This document shows, piece after piece, positions 1-13,400 of a stretch of DNA of 64,000 bases. A program made the position numbers and the translations under genes. The notes beneath the pieces were generated by a model. It saw only the letters and a program-made list of their open reading frames with translations, searched no databases and was not told where the DNA came from. Position 1 is the first letter of the stretch. Each line of letters begins with the position of its first letter. Source of the stretch: Unio delphinus (taxonomy: Eukaryota; Mollusca; Bivalvia; Unionida; Unionidae); NCBI GenBank assembly GCA_029339505.1, contig JAQISU010001235.1, positions 39,268,815 through 39,332,814 of the forward strand, given 5' to 3'.

Positions 1-485
1 GGACGTTTGGGCAAGTTGTCTCCTCTGGGTCGCCCATTGATTACAGCAAAGATTAATAATTATAGCAGACACGTCTTTCTTTCCATTTTACAACTTAAGT
101 TGTATGGAAGTCTTTGGAAATTTGGGGAAAACATATGACTTCCAGCGTGACTCGCGCCAGGGTTTTGACACCGCTCGGTCAAGTGAATACCCCTGTGCTT
201 GTAACAGTATAGTTTATAGAGACATGGAAAATTGCCAAGTATGTCGGACAGAAACGGAGACACCAAAACTAACTGAGCGAACTACATGAACTTTCCTAGT
301 GCTCTTCACGGCAGAGTGTCATTAAGCAGTAGTTTTGGTCCGATCACAGAAAATGGAGAGCAAAACGAAGCCTCGATGGAAGCTTTGCGAAACCATATTG
401 GCTTCCATCCGGTTCTCGTAAATCTGTCAACCTTAATTTCATTTGTTTAAAATATCAACTTTCGGTATAATTTAAATACTTCAAC

Positions 486-591
<106 letters not shown>

Positions 592-983
592 TTTCCAGAT
601 ACTCGCACTTTGGATGATTTATTTAGCGCCTCGGAAACACATCCCTAGTTTAGCTAGGTCATTCCAGATTTAATTTCTCCAACCGCAAAATCTGTAACAC
701 TCCCATCGATGTCTGAATACTCTTCTTTAGTCTGCCTTCCTTTATTAATAACACTTCTTGAAAATATCATTTTTAGATACTTATTTCAACTTTGTAATTT
801 ACTCTACATGATCGTGCGTCGTTATCCTAGTGGGTCCTTATTAAAATCAAATCCAAACAGATGAACCATCGAAATCTACCAATTTAGTTAAAGCCAATAT
901 TTCAATCTTAATTTTGTGTATCACGCTGACCACGACAGAATGTAATGTGAAAATATCTATAAAATTGTACAACGTTACAATAG

Positions 984-1167
984 GTTTTTCCTTTACTCCG
1001 AATGATTATCATCTATGTTTTTCCTCTACTTCTAATAGTGTTCATCTGTTTTTCCTTTACTCCTAATTGTATTCATTTATGTCTTCCCTTTACTCCTAAT
1101 TGTATTCATCTATGTTTTTCCTTTACTCCTAATTGTCTTCATCTGTGTTTTTCCTTTACTCCTAATA
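984..1167. repeat. ~33-bp minisatellite, about 5 copies
   Basis: Diverged copies of TTTTCCTTTACTCCTAATTG with ATTCATCTATG following. Confidence 0.85.
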
Positions 1168-1867
1168 TTAATAATATTTAACCTTTTCCTTTTCTTAATA
1201 CTATTTCTAACATAATATGCTGGAAAGTTTGGCTGATAGTACATGCCCATAGATTTCAAAATCAAACAAATAATTTGTAATTTAAAAAAATTGTGTACCT
1301 TCCATTGTTTTCTGCAGTTATATTCTCTTTGGTAATTACAGTTCGTTTCAAATGAATGTTTGTTTCATTGTTTGTAATCTGGAATGCTTCTTGTCTCTAC
1401 AGTTGCTGCTAACTGCATATAAGAGGGGAGTTGGGGACAGAATATATGCATGCGGCTGTTATGCGAGTATTTTAAACGTTTATTTGCTTTTTTTGTTTTT
1501 TATTGAGGGGGGGGGGGGGTAGGAGGGAGGAGAGGCAATAGTTTCGGTTCAGGGACAAACTAATACAATCAATGAACAGAATCCTGGCTATACGTTGTGA
1601 GTTTTCTGTATTGTAAATTTCATTGGGGAGTGTGGAGGGGAGTTATAAAAAATAGACTTTTCAGTAAAAATATTTTGTTCAGAATGTTGCCACAATCCAG
1701 TCTTCATAAAACGTGTCAGAGTATTAACCAGTTCATTAATGCACTCACCTACTATTATAGTTCCCTGGATGGCTAGCTAGTCATCCAGCAGAAATACATA
1801 TGGACAAACACACATATACAGGTTAACACGAACACACACCTGCTTGCATGCATGAATATGCATGCAT
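1168..1867. other. Gene-free unique DNA
   Basis: AT-rich with a G run at 1507-1519. No gene, RNA or element recognised. The stretches 1-488 and 589-983 are likewise empty of supportable features. Confidence 0.5.
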
Positions 1868-1872
1868 ACACA

Positions 1873-1904
<32 letters not shown>

Positions 1905-2055
1905 CAAGCACGCACGCACGCACACACACACACACACACATATACATACATACATACATACATACATACATACATACATACATACATACATACATACATA
2001 CATACATACATACGTACGTACGTACGTACGTACGTACGTACGTACATACATACAT
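1868..2055. repeat. Compound microsatellite ACGC/AC/ATAC/GTAC
   Basis: Successive runs: (ACGC)n, (AC)n, (CATA)n and (CGTA)n, the units differing by single substitutions. Open frames across it encode only Tyr/Val/Cys or His/Thr low complexity and are not genes. Confidence 0.97.
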
Positions 2056-2152
2056 CAGGTGCACAAAATAATTTTCATAGCAACCACGTACATATTTTCT
2101 GCACAGACATCTCCTCTTATCTTTAGTGGGCAGCATGTCTTACTTTAACTGC

Positions 2153-2405
2153 TTGCAAATACAATCCTAAGACCAGCAGATACAATCCTAAGACCAGCAG
2201 ATACAATCCTAAGACCATGCAGATACAATCCTAAGACCAGCAGATACAATCCTAAGACCAGCAGATACAATCCTAAGACCATGCAGATACAATCCTAAGA
2301 CCATGCAGATACAATCCTAAGACCATGCAGATAAAATCCTAAGACCATGCAAATACAATCCTACGACCATGCAGATACAATCATCCGAGCATATTGATAC
2401 AATCA
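2153..2405. repeat. 21/22-bp minisatellite, about 11 copies
   Basis: Unit GATACAATCCTAAGACCAGCA, alternating with a 22-bp form carrying CATGCA. Copies decay towards the right end. Confidence 0.95.
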
Positions 2406-2479
2406 AACAACCATGCAAAGATAGATATTAGTCCCAAAGACTTGTATCCAAATAGCCCGCGTCTTAATCCCGTCCATGC

Positions 2480-2575
2480 AGTAGCGTACCAACGGGAAGA
2501 GGGGGGGGGGGGGGGGATCGGACCGGGCGGTTGCCTCGGGCGTCAAATGTTTTGGAGCGCCAAAACAGCAGATAA
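2480..2575. mobile_element. Fragment of a hAT-like MITE end
   Basis: CAGTAGCGTACC, a G run, and GGAGCGCCAAAAC resemble the layout of the hAT-type MITE at 59204 (GCGTAGC, G tract, GGCGCCAAAA). No matching right end or target duplication is visible. Confidence 0.35.
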
Positions 2576-2845
2576 ATTTTTTTTTTATCACATCCACATT
2601 AAAAACATCCACTAATAATAACCTAATATATTTAATATTTCGTTTAAACAAGATATTATCATGACTAAACAAGATGTAAAAAAAAAAATATTTCGTGGCA
2701 CTATCCAACTAATTTTACTGTAAACCTAGATTCGTACGTGTTTTAAATACACTGTCGCTCAAATACTAGTCAAAACTATTATTTATTTGTAATTTTTTAA
2801 AATACGATTTAATATATGTGTGTTAGCATCCAGTCCTACTAGAAA

Positions 2846-2925
2846 CAGTGGCTTCACTAGGGTCGGTGTCACCAAGTGCGGTAACTATGGGTGTCACCCC
2901 CATGGAGCCCCTTTTGCACAAAAAA
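2846..2925. mobile_element. Possible DNA-transposon end fragment
   Basis: CAGTGGCTTCACTAGGGTCG followed by GTGTCACC and GGTGTCACCCCC has the look of a CAG-type transposon terminus, but no partner end is seen. Confidence 0.25.
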
Positions 2926-4180
2926 TTCGAAAAATTTATAGAGATAAGAAAATTGAGCAGATGTCAGAATTCTGCCGGTAAACTCTGTTAAAATCCAATA
3001 TTGAAGGATTCTTTTTATCACATTTCTCATTATCACATTTCATGAGAAATGTGTGTTGAAGTGAAATAGAGGTATTATGAATATGATAAAAAACTGACAA
3101 TCACAACGACTTTTTCGACTCGAAATTACACTGAAAAGTCGTAAAAATGTATCTAGGTCGATCAGGCAAAACGCGCTTTTTTGGTGGGATACTTAACTGC
3201 ATCCACTGCTCTCTTTGTACGTAAATGTGTTGCAATTAATTAATTATTTCTTTATTACGTAAATGTCGCGGAATTACTTAATGCTTTATTACATAAATGT
3301 GTCGAAATTAATTAATTAATGCTTTAGTGCGTAAGTGTATTGTAATGAATGATAAATTGGATTATTGTGAAGTACTGTTCCAGTCATGATGCAAATGTGA
3401 AAGTGTTTTCAACGTGGTGTGCACTTTGGTCGCAGTAAACGGTCAAACAGTCTGAGAGTCAGGATAAATGTTATGTGTGAGGTGGGATAAGCCATCCTAT
3501 ACCTATCTTCCACACTAAAGAAAAAAAGGCAACACGATCACCCTCGTATACGAATGTGAGAAAAAGATAACCTGCACTGCTATTCTACACAGGAGAAAAA
3601 AATCATGTACGTATATGAATGTGAGAAAACCCAGTTGCTCTTGTAAAGAAATTCGAAATGGTTTTAGGTTCAAGTCTACTATTGCAAACAATGTATCAAT
3701 ATGTAGGCTTCTTCTTTAATAAAAAAAATCAAGAAAGAAAAATAAAACAATAAAAAGCGCCACCAAACCCAATTTTTTCAGCAAAAGTGCAACCTTTATT
3801 CTTTTAAACACGGCATTTAATATTTCATCACAACTAGACTGGTTCTGAAACAAATAAAATATTAAGCTGCCGCTGCCTAAAATGAAAGTTTACGTTCATA
3901 ATAATTATTCATAGCCAACCAAATTGTTCCTTGAGAAGTCCTGCCAAAGCATGTTTGTCTCGCATTTTCCGAAAATTTTATAGCTGAGGATCATGCCGAC
4001 ATTATTAATTCAATAAACTTTGAACAAGAATACCCTCATTTGAAATGAAGTGGGGTGGGAAAGGCTCTTACTTAGGTATTGCTTCCGCCCAAATTTGTTG
4101 CCACCTCTTGGATCTTTCCCGCTGGCCATTCACGCGGGAATATACCTCTTATATAAGATATAACCGTTGTACTATCGCGT
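2926..4180. other. Gene-free unique DNA
   Basis: AT-rich, with a TTAATTAATTA-containing set of short direct repeats around 3230-3350 (ACGTAAATGTG recurring). Nothing else recognised. Confidence 0.45.
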
Positions 4181-4260
4181 CTATTTTTGTATCTTTGTTA
4201 TGTAGCTTTGGCTAACGAAGTATAATGCACATATTTCCATTCTTGTCATACCAAGGGATT

Positions 4261-4262
<2 letters not shown>

Positions 4263-4322
<60 letters not shown>

Positions 4323-4364
4323 CAGCAACAACAACAACAACAACAATATAATAATAATAATAAC

Positions 4365-4420
<56 letters not shown>

Positions 4421-4437
4421 TGATGATGATGATGATG
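4263..4437. repeat. (AAT)n/(AAC)n/(GAT)n tail of the LINE
   Basis: Trinucleotide runs continuous with the LINE 3' end on the minus strand; CAA and CAG interruptions sit in the middle. Confidence 0.95.
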
Positions 4438-4592
4438 ACTTTGTATAGCGCCTAATCTTTTGAAGCTCTAAGCGCTTTACACCAACAATAATGATATGAC
4501 TACACTACAGAACAACAAATGAAAAAAACAATGAAATTGGAAAACATAAAAACATGCTGAAAACATATAAGATACAAAACATGATTAGGTCG

Positions 4593-5790
4593 CTAAGTTT
4601 GTCCCTGCGGTCGAAACAGGTGAGTCTTAAGAGCACTCTTAAAAGGGACCACTGTGTCTTTGTGTCTATTTTCAATGGGCAATTCGTTCCACGTCACCGG
4701 GCCCTGGTGTGCAAACAAACGTTGTCCATATGACTTTGTTTTCACCTTGGGAACAATGAGTATACGATTATCAGAAGAAGAGCGTAAGGATCTAGCTGGT
4801 GTATACACATGGGTGAGGCTGGATAGGTATGTTGGACTTTAGTCTGTCAGTGAAACATAGCACAGAGAACAAATTTTGTGTTTGATTCTGTATCGAATTG
4901 ATAGCCAATTTAGGGTACAGAGCAGTGGTAAGGTTGGCTCTGATCGTGGTACTCTAAAGATGATCCGTGCAGCTGTGTTTTTTTAACTTTTTTTGAAGTT
5001 TCTGGAGTAAATATTGTGACGAACCAGACAGAATTGAGTAACAATAGTCCAGTCTTGAAAGTACTAATGAACACACAAGTGTTTTAGTGGCATCAACTGA
5101 AAGATATTTACGAATGGAACTGATGCGTCTCAATTCAAGATATGCAGCCTTGCACATATATTCATGACATGTTGGTGCAATGTGAGAGTACTGTCTAGAG
5201 TAACGCCTTGTTTCCGTACTGACTGTGAGAATTTAATGTTGGTGTTGCTGATATTTATTGTCTGAGGTAAAGGATATAAATGAGAAAGTCTTTGTGTTGT
5301 GATCAGAATAGCCTCAGTTTTATCATCGTTCATCTGCAGCTTGTTACATGTCATCCATGATTTCACATCAGAAATGCACTTCTCTACTCCATGCATGGTA
5401 GCATCAACTTCAGTTGGGTGGCTAGAATTATACATTTGGGTGTCATCAGCATACAATTGGTGCGACACTGGGTGATGATCTATGACACTTGAGAGCGGCT
5501 GAGTATACAGAATGAAGAGAACAGGTCCAAGAACAGATCCTTGTGGAACACCACAACATACGTCAACTGGGCTGGAGTGTATTCCATTTGCAGATATAAG
5601 TTGTGTCCTGTTGACTAAGTAGGACTTGAACCACTGTAAGGCTATGTTCTGAATTCCAAATACATGCTTGAGACGGTGAAGTAATATATCATGGTCTATT
5701 GTGTCAAATGCTGCAGATAAATCCAGGAGAGTGAGGACTGTAATCTTTCCACTATCCAAAGCAGAGAGAATGTCACTAAATATTAGTAAT
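4593..5790 (-). pseudogene. Reverse transcriptase pseudogene of the LINE
   Basis: The longest piece (5130-5759) has the RT motifs LLDLSAAFDTIDH, WFKSYL, CGVPQGSVLGP and the catalytic YADD box. Near 5150 the frame shifts to one giving MCKAAYLELRRI... and, after a further break near 4900, a third frame gives VTWNELP and FKSALKTHLF, the usual C-terminus of these proteins. At least two frame breaks and the missing N-terminal half make it inactive. Confidence 0.88.
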
Positions 5791-6136
5791 ATAAATCTAC
5801 ATGTTTAAGAAATGTTTATTACAGTAGGAGTCTTATGGAGCATATGAAAGTTTACTTTTGAACTTGTTGTTTTTAATTATTGTGCCGGTAATGTAATCTG
5901 TATAACTGTAAAGTTAAGTTCTCCCTTTTTTGAATAACTTCACTATTTGATTGAATTCTTTTTATTACATGAGTAAAGTTCTACATTGTTGTACTAGCTG
6001 AATAAACTATAATCATCTTTTTATTGGGAAATCACTGCGAATCATTCCCTCTTGTCTTTGTATTTTGTAAAGTAATTTATTTGTAGTTTTCATTATTACA
6101 TTTGTGCGTTCTTATGTCAATTAATCCAATATTTCC

Positions 6137-6633
<497 letters not shown>

Positions 6634-6666
6634 TAATTGATAGAGGAGCATGGGGGTAGTTGCAGG

Positions 6667-6774
<108 letters not shown>

Positions 6775-6889
6775 CGTCAAACGCGTTCTGTTGTGGAAAT
6801 CCCATTCGGTTATCTTTCACAAATGGTGTCAGAAGTGTTACACTCCTCTGGTTTCGTGGATCGGTTCATTTTGTTTCATACGGTAGTGT

Positions 6890-7215
6890 GAAGACCAATG
6901 TCCTTCCTCTTGGCAATGATAACATGAATCTTGACCTTTGATTCTTTTTATACGTATCTTACTTTTATTTTGTGAACATTCAGACGACCGATGCCCTTTC
7001 ATCTGACACCTATCTTGCTTTCTTGATGGTCTGGAAATTTTGAAGACCGATGCCCTTTCTTCTGACACCTATCTTGCTTTCTTGATGGTCTGGACATTTT
7101 GAAGACCGATGCCCTTTCTTCTGATACCTATCTTGCTTTCTTGATGGTGTGGACATTCTGAAGACCGCTGCCCTTTCTTCTGACACCTATCTTGCTTTCT
7201 TGATGGTCTGGATGC
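6890..7215 (-). repeat. 59-bp tandem repeat coding zinc-knuckle-like units
   Basis: Four copies of a 59-bp unit (GCCCTTTC recurs at 6993, 7052, 7111 and 7170) plus a diverged unit around 6895-6945. On the minus strand each unit reads like DRCQKKGHRSSKC, and the diverged one CYHCQEEGHWSSH, close to the C-x2-C-x4-H-x4-C knuckle of retroelement Gag, with one Cys replaced. As 59 is not a multiple of 3 the array cannot be one open frame. Likely a retroelement relic. Confidence 0.6.
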
Positions 7216-7496
7216 CACTCAAACCCTACACGCATATTTACTCATGGATTTGTAACCCACTACCCCGATTATTTGAGATTTCGTACCCAGCTGCTTCACA
7301 ATCAGTGCTAAGACCGAGGCCTGTTATGTACACGTCCCCGTCGAATGAAAAGAAAATCTATCTATAAAATCCTCAGTCTCACACATTGCCAATACGACGT
7401 CACTTCATCCTCATCTTTCCGTCAAAATTGATTCGTGCCTTGTACGGCATCGGTCGCTAAAAACAAAAAAACAAAAACCAACAACATCCACACATA

Positions 7497-7811
7497 CGTG
7501 TTCGTGTTTTAGAAGCCAGTCTCAGAGAAATCATACAATGGTTAACAGTAACAGCACGTCAATTACTCCAAGGTATCATTTACATCTCCCATCAAATCAA
7601 ACGCTTGTTTGAAAGAGACAAAGTAGCTTTGACGCAACTGGCAGATCCTCACAATGGCATTCAAACCAAAATGCAAATCATTTTGAAACCTGGAGGTAGC
7701 GGTTCTCAAGGAGATTTCATCATTTGCCACAATGCTTCAAAACTCACCTCCAAGAAAAGAGCAACTCCCAGACAAAAAAATATCCAGAAAAGAATAGCAA
7801 TGGCGCCATGA
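7497..7811 (+). other. Unrecognised open frame, about 105 codons
   Basis: Open from before 7497 to a TGA at 7811 with non-simple, amphipathic sequence (e.g. LREIIQWLTVTARQLLQG, then a Lys/Arg-rich end). I recognise no family and see no clear start. Other frames further right (to about 8270) also look once-coding (LLDELTMEAIEKD at about 7840). It may be a decayed transposon gene, together with the zinc-knuckle repeats to the left. Confidence 0.25.
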
Positions 7812-8270
7812 CCAGGTCACACTCCCAGATGCCGGAGCCTGCTGGATGAACTGACTATGGAGGCAATAGAGAAAGACAAGACATTAAAGAGGAGATGAAA
7901 GGAAGAGAAGAAAACTATTTCGACACCTCATCCTGATTCAAACGGGTGAAGTCAAGCCTCCATAGCGTCAAGCATCACAACCACAACCACTGCCAACACC
8001 ACCGATACCCGATGTCCCTCAGATAGAAAATTGGGACTAGGAAACGCAAAGGCAGCGGCAAGAGTGGAACCGCAGAGACAACGAGAACAACATCATCCGA
8101 GAAATTGGAATAGAAGAAGGAGCGAAGAAATCTTCACTATCCCTCAAACTGAGGAATGGGATAGTGAAGCAAATCAAACTCCATCTGCGCTCACAGCAGC
8201 ATCAGTAATATGGGAGCATGATTGGAGTCTGCGCAGCGTGTGTGTGGTCAGATTTGGGAGATGTCACCAT

Positions 8271-10423
8271 TAAACAGTTACATCTGGAGTTTAAAACTAA
8301 ACGCCTTCTCGTGACTAACCAGATCTCTAGAAAAGAGAGCCTGGTCAATTTGCCAATGTGTGTGTGTGTTTGTGTTTCCTTTAACAAACCCCATGTTCCT
8401 ACACTCGTGAGTCTTTGTTTTGTGTGAAAGTTGAGTAGTGTGACTAAAACCACTTACTCCTTGGCTGGTGTGATTATAGGTGATAGAACGTTTTTATTTA
8501 CAAAACGTTCTTTCTCCACTATTTGTTAATATGAAGCATTGTTGACTTTCTTGGTATTAATTTATTGGTTTGCATAATTTGTTTTACTTTAGGTCAGCAT
8601 TCAAATCTCTGTGGATTGTTTGGTTATCTGTGTAGCTATTGTTAGGGTATTCCGTGTTAAAGGTATATAAAGTGTAGCGTTCAGCAATCGCGCACCTTTT
8701 CATTTTCAAACGACACCAACGAACTATTTCGACAAAACGCATAAGTAACAAGAGGTTGTGGATACCTTAGGGATAGCTGAAGAAATGCTTGCAGTATGGT
8801 ACATTTACCCCCACGCAGACTGAAAATGGAAATTAATAAGTTAAGGAGGAAAGGAAATATTAAGAGACCTTATAAAACACTAAAAGATGAAACAGGGTAA
8901 TCTGAAGGAACAAGAACAGATAAGAAAAAATAACGAACAAATAATAAAAGAGGGAGGAAATGTAAGAGACAAAGGAAGAGGAGGAGGAAGAGAAAACAAA
9001 TGTAGTGATGAAGATAAGGAACAGGTAGGGGGGAAAAGAAGAGAAGAGAGGCAGTAGATGATAAAGAAGAAACCAAAGATCCTTTTCATGGCCCCTCAAC
9101 TGTCTGGAAATGATGCGTTGTTTGATAGATTTATGTCGATAAATCTATGTATGTCTTTGTTTATGTATCTAACCACGTCTCTATGTATGTTTCTCTATTT
9201 GTCCCTAGAGTAGCCCGTATTCAGGTCAGCCCATTGCAACAATGTTCTGCCTTATTGAGGCCAGCCCTTTACAACACCGTTGCCATTCCCCAGTCTCCAG
9301 TACTGGGATGTCACCCCTTTCCAATTTCCCTTGTCACCAGACAGTCAGTCCCAATACATTGTTGGTAAACATCCTTGTTAAATTCCCTTTGTTGCTAAAG
9401 CACCACACCCATGTTAATACTCTTGCTGTCACTAAATTACACAATATTTTAACATTAAGGTCCCATTGTCACCAGAGTATCTCTATTCACTACTCTTTAT
9501 TTGCTGGATGTATAACTACAAGATTTGCTGTACAAACTTCGCCTTGATGCAATTATCAAGAGGGAGGATTAAAGATCCGGAGAGCTTACTGTGAAGCAGG
9601 AAGTTCCTTCATTCTTTTGTCGAAAAGCAACAGCTTTTGAAAAGAAAATGGTGCCTGATGGTGGCAGAACAGCAAAGAAGATGACCTGCTATGGAAGACC
9701 TCCTAATTAAGGAAAAGGAGCACGAGTGAGTCACCTGACGGCTGTAGCAGAGAAGCGCTTGTGATCACATTTAGCTGTCCTCATGGCAATGGATAGATGC
9801 GCCTTGAAAAAGGTTCATGTGCCTGACTGTAGTATGGGTGGACAGTATACGGCCCATGTCCTTTTTTGTGTACGTGTATTTTTGTTTTCATCGTCGACCT
9901 TTCCTGTGCTGGCAGTTTAGTTCCAATTGGGGAGTATGGATTTCATGCGCTACATACCGAAGTAAATTACTCATATTACTGCCTGCACAAGTACCCGCAT
10001 TGTTAGTGTCAAGTAAAAATATTGGGCATCCTTTCTACAAAGGCTTATTGTTTAAGACATTGTATTTTGCTGATGTGTTGCACGTCAGACACTCGTGGCT
10101 GCAAAGCACAAGCCACTTTTAATGAGACGAATTGTTAGCTAATATTCTATCAAATGACTGTAATCCCAATATAATACAATGAAGTCCTAATAAAAAAAAG
10201 GCGCCTAAGATATCCTCAAGATTTGCTAACAAAAAGTCACTGGACACCATACATTGCATGCCTGCACAAACCATGCATGCCCAAGGCAGGTGGCTTAATA
10301 ACTCTGGTAGTATCCATTTACTTCTTTCATTTTCAGAAATTAGTATCAAAATCTGCACTATTATGTACTGGTCCTCATAGTTTCTGAATTAAATGATGCA
10401 GTTTCCTTACTTGCTCTATTGCA

Positions 10424-10426
<3 letters not shown>
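8271..10426. other. Intergenic DNA
   Basis: Apart from the purine tract I see no feature. Open frames around 9147-9547 and 9817-10122 lack recognisable domains and show no conserved-looking pattern. Confidence 0.45.
8815..9070. repeat. Purine-rich tract
   Basis: About 250 bases of almost only A and G on the plus strand (AGGAGGAAAGGAAAT, GGAAGAGGAGGAGGAAGAG). Minus-strand frames here are Ser/Phe/Leu low complexity, not genes. Confidence 0.8.

Positions 10427-10468
<42 letters not shown>
10427..10468. repeat. (GA)n microsatellite
   Basis: Lies just beyond the presumed 3' end of the receptor transcript. Confidence 0.97.
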
Positions 10469-10470
<2 letters not shown>

Positions 10471-10499
10471 GTAATGTAAAGGAGAAAAAATACAATTTA

Positions 10500-13400
10500 G
10501 TATATATCTGTAGTTTTTATTTCAAAACTTCTTCATAGCATCAATTGTAATGTCAATACGTATACATCCAATTAGCCCTCAACACATTCATTCATCATAT
10601 ATGGAATATTTTCAAATTTATCCATGAACAAATTTGAAACCATGAAAATATTCTGATATTAGTATAGGAGAAATTTCAAGAACTTTTTTTCCCTATTTCC
10701 AAAAGACGTTAAATTGGGCTTGAGACTCCCCAATTTCTTTATCAAGCAAAACAAATAGAATTTGGTAATTTTTCTCAGGGTTTATTACATTATATTGGAT
10801 AATCCAAAAAATATTCCAATTAAAAAGGATTTCTCTTGCCTGTTCCTCATCATTTCTCATGTAGAATGCAAACTTCATTAGCACTAGGATTCATAAAGCA
10901 CATTTTGGACATTTATACAATAATAAATATAAGCAAATGCTGAAAACAAATGTTCAGGTCTTTTGCAGCCAAACGTTTGTTTTCAATATTACTCACATGC
11001 AACTTGAAACATTACAAACAAGAATAAACTCCTAATTTAGCAGCAATAATTCACCCACCTGCCTGACACAATCACCCACCAATAAACATATCTTAAATAT
11101 ACATTTTATACAGTTCATCTTACCCAGAACTAGACTATGCAAGAAGGACTTAATAATATTTCAATCGAAAGAAAGTCGAAAACGCACACAAGTCAAAACT
11201 TTATCATAAAGAACTCATTTTCCAGACAGATTTCATTCCAAACACGTGTACTTTTTCTACATGGAATAAAAGGAAAGGTGCAACTGAAAACACCCATTTT
11301 CCCCAAAAAACCTCTTTTGATTTAGAGTACAGGAATGGAAACACAACATCTTAAAAACAATTGATAAAAGGGGTCTTTCATAAACCTGCAATATTCTAAT
11401 TTTGAAAAATTGTTACAATGCTTTCTTCAAAAAAACATCTCATAAATATACAAATATAATTTCTATACCATTCTGGGGATAGGTGTGACGAGTATACAAT
11501 TTCAAGATTTTTGCAAATGTTCTAAATATAAACCCTCAAGCAACATTTGTGACTAAACATACTGGCCCCTCAATATTGCAGCAAGTGAAACTAGTACAAT
11601 TTTAAATACATTAAGTGATGCTATTGAGCAACAAGAAAAAACAGCTTCATTTAGGAGTCTACCCTCTTTCTCACCAATGCACATTATACATTGATTATTA
11701 CAAATTTCAAAATTCGTCTTACAAGTCCTTCAAGAGCTACAGTGTATACTGCTATGGAAAACAGAGCCAGATCAGCTAAAATTTCAAGTCAAGGAAATTT
11801 CCACGTTTTCTTATATTGTCTCAATTTCTAAGGAAGCTCTTGTGTTCAGTTTCTTTCGTTCTCATTTATTTGGAAACAATATCAATAATGAAAATATATA
11901 CCACAATTTATATAATTTTCGCATATTTAGTTTTTTGCAAGCTCAGACTAGTAATAAGTACATGTAATCCAAAACCAAAGGTGTGAAAATCTCCCCCATT
12001 CTTGTAGATACCATTGAAGCTGGGTTTATGCTATTTGATTGGTAAGACTACTACAAACCGTAGTCCAAATGCTGACTAGCTGGACTACAGACCTTGCATA
12101 TCGATCCAGGACTTGCTGGACCATGCCTATTTACAGATTTTGAGAAGCTCAAATATGCATTGGTTTCACCACACCGACAACACTAGACATTTATATACAG
12201 GCCTGCTTTACCATGCTTGGCATGTAACATGATGCTCATGGTTAACAACTATACAAATTTATGAGTACATAAACAACTTATTAGAGTATAAGCACATGGA
12301 AAAAATATGGAGCAAAAATGACTGTCAATTCAAAATAAGTTACGAAATATATCATCAAACTTGTGATACATTACAGATATGTTTAATACTTCCTTAGTTT
12401 TTTTTCCTAGCCAGTCAAAACCAAAAGGAAAACGAGCATTTATCTTTTTCCATAAAATGGCATTCTTGATATGGAAAAGTTTCCAAATTTGACCATTCAT
12501 ATGACCATAAAGTTTCTTTTCATGTCCAGAGCGACCAAGTGCTCTAAGGCACTCGGCTTATGGAATACTCACACATCTCAACTGTCCATGCAAATCAGAC
12601 TTTCTGGCCTCAACCAATATGGACATTTGAAAGCTTTCTGTGGGTTGGTAGTTCTTCCCCACTACATACACTGGCTGCCATGTATAGCCTATCACATGCT
12701 AAAAATAGTGTTACATCCCACAAAACCATATCAATCTTTCCCAAACAATAATGCTCGAGGTTCTTGAGCATAATATACTAGTATTGAGAGATTCATAACA
12801 AATATATTTAAGTGCAAATCATAATATTTAATTACAATGTTCTGAAAGAAAAAGTCTTATGTCTACACAAGGCATTCTTTACATAAATCAAAATAATATA
12901 AAGATGCCCATAATAAATACCTTCCAAAGATTTGTTTTTAAGATATTCTTGTAGGTGGATTTCACTGCTATTTTCCATTCAAGTTTTGACTTTTAACCAA
13001 CAGATTCCATTTATGAATCATGTGCTAATGTTAAATCTAAGAAAAAATAACCAAGGAAATAATGGAAATTTTTCAAAACATGGCACTTATTTGTGAAATC
13101 TTGGTGGTAGATACTTAAAAGCAATACATCCGAAACATAAACATTTATACAACTAATATTTAATAGGAATTTAAATAAGAAAAGAAATTATCACAATTTG
13201 CTTAATATACTACACCAATGACATCAGCTTACATACATATGTTAACTCCATTTTCTGAATTGCGTTCAGAAAAGAAGTGATCATTCATTCAGCTATACTA
13301 TTCCAAGCAAACTAAATTGAACCACTTGTGCAGTTTAAGAGCATTTTAAATTTAATACATTTGGCGATAGGAAAAGAGAAAGCAAAACCATGTTTAAAAG

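Larger units (their letters stand above)
4262..5790 (-). mobile_element. 5'-truncated CR1/L2-like LINE with (ATT)n tail
   Basis: Minus-strand non-LTR retrotransposon. Coding remains of the reverse transcriptase run from about 5790 to 4593, followed by a 3' UTR ending in GGCGCTATACAAAGTC and a short-repeat tail, (TCA)n then (TTA)n, seen on the plus strand as 4418-4437 and 4263-4417. Repeat tails rather than poly(A) are typical of CR1/L2-type elements. The 5' part, including the endonuclease, is missing. Confidence 0.85.

Noticed and set aside
1773..2148. Six overlapping open frames over 1773-2148
   Set aside because: They are translations of AC/ATAC/GTAC simple repeats (Tyr-Val-Cys and His-Thr runs) with no gene structure.
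4181..4455. Poly-Asn and poly-Tyr frames
   Set aside because: Translations of the trinucleotide tail of the LINE.
6818..6840. LTR retroelement primer-binding-like motif (TGGTGTCAGAAG)
   Set aside because: No LTR pair flanks it, and the neighbouring knuckle-coding repeats are on the opposite strand.
8860..9099. Three minus-strand Ser/Phe/Leu frames
   Set aside because: Translations of the purine-rich tract.
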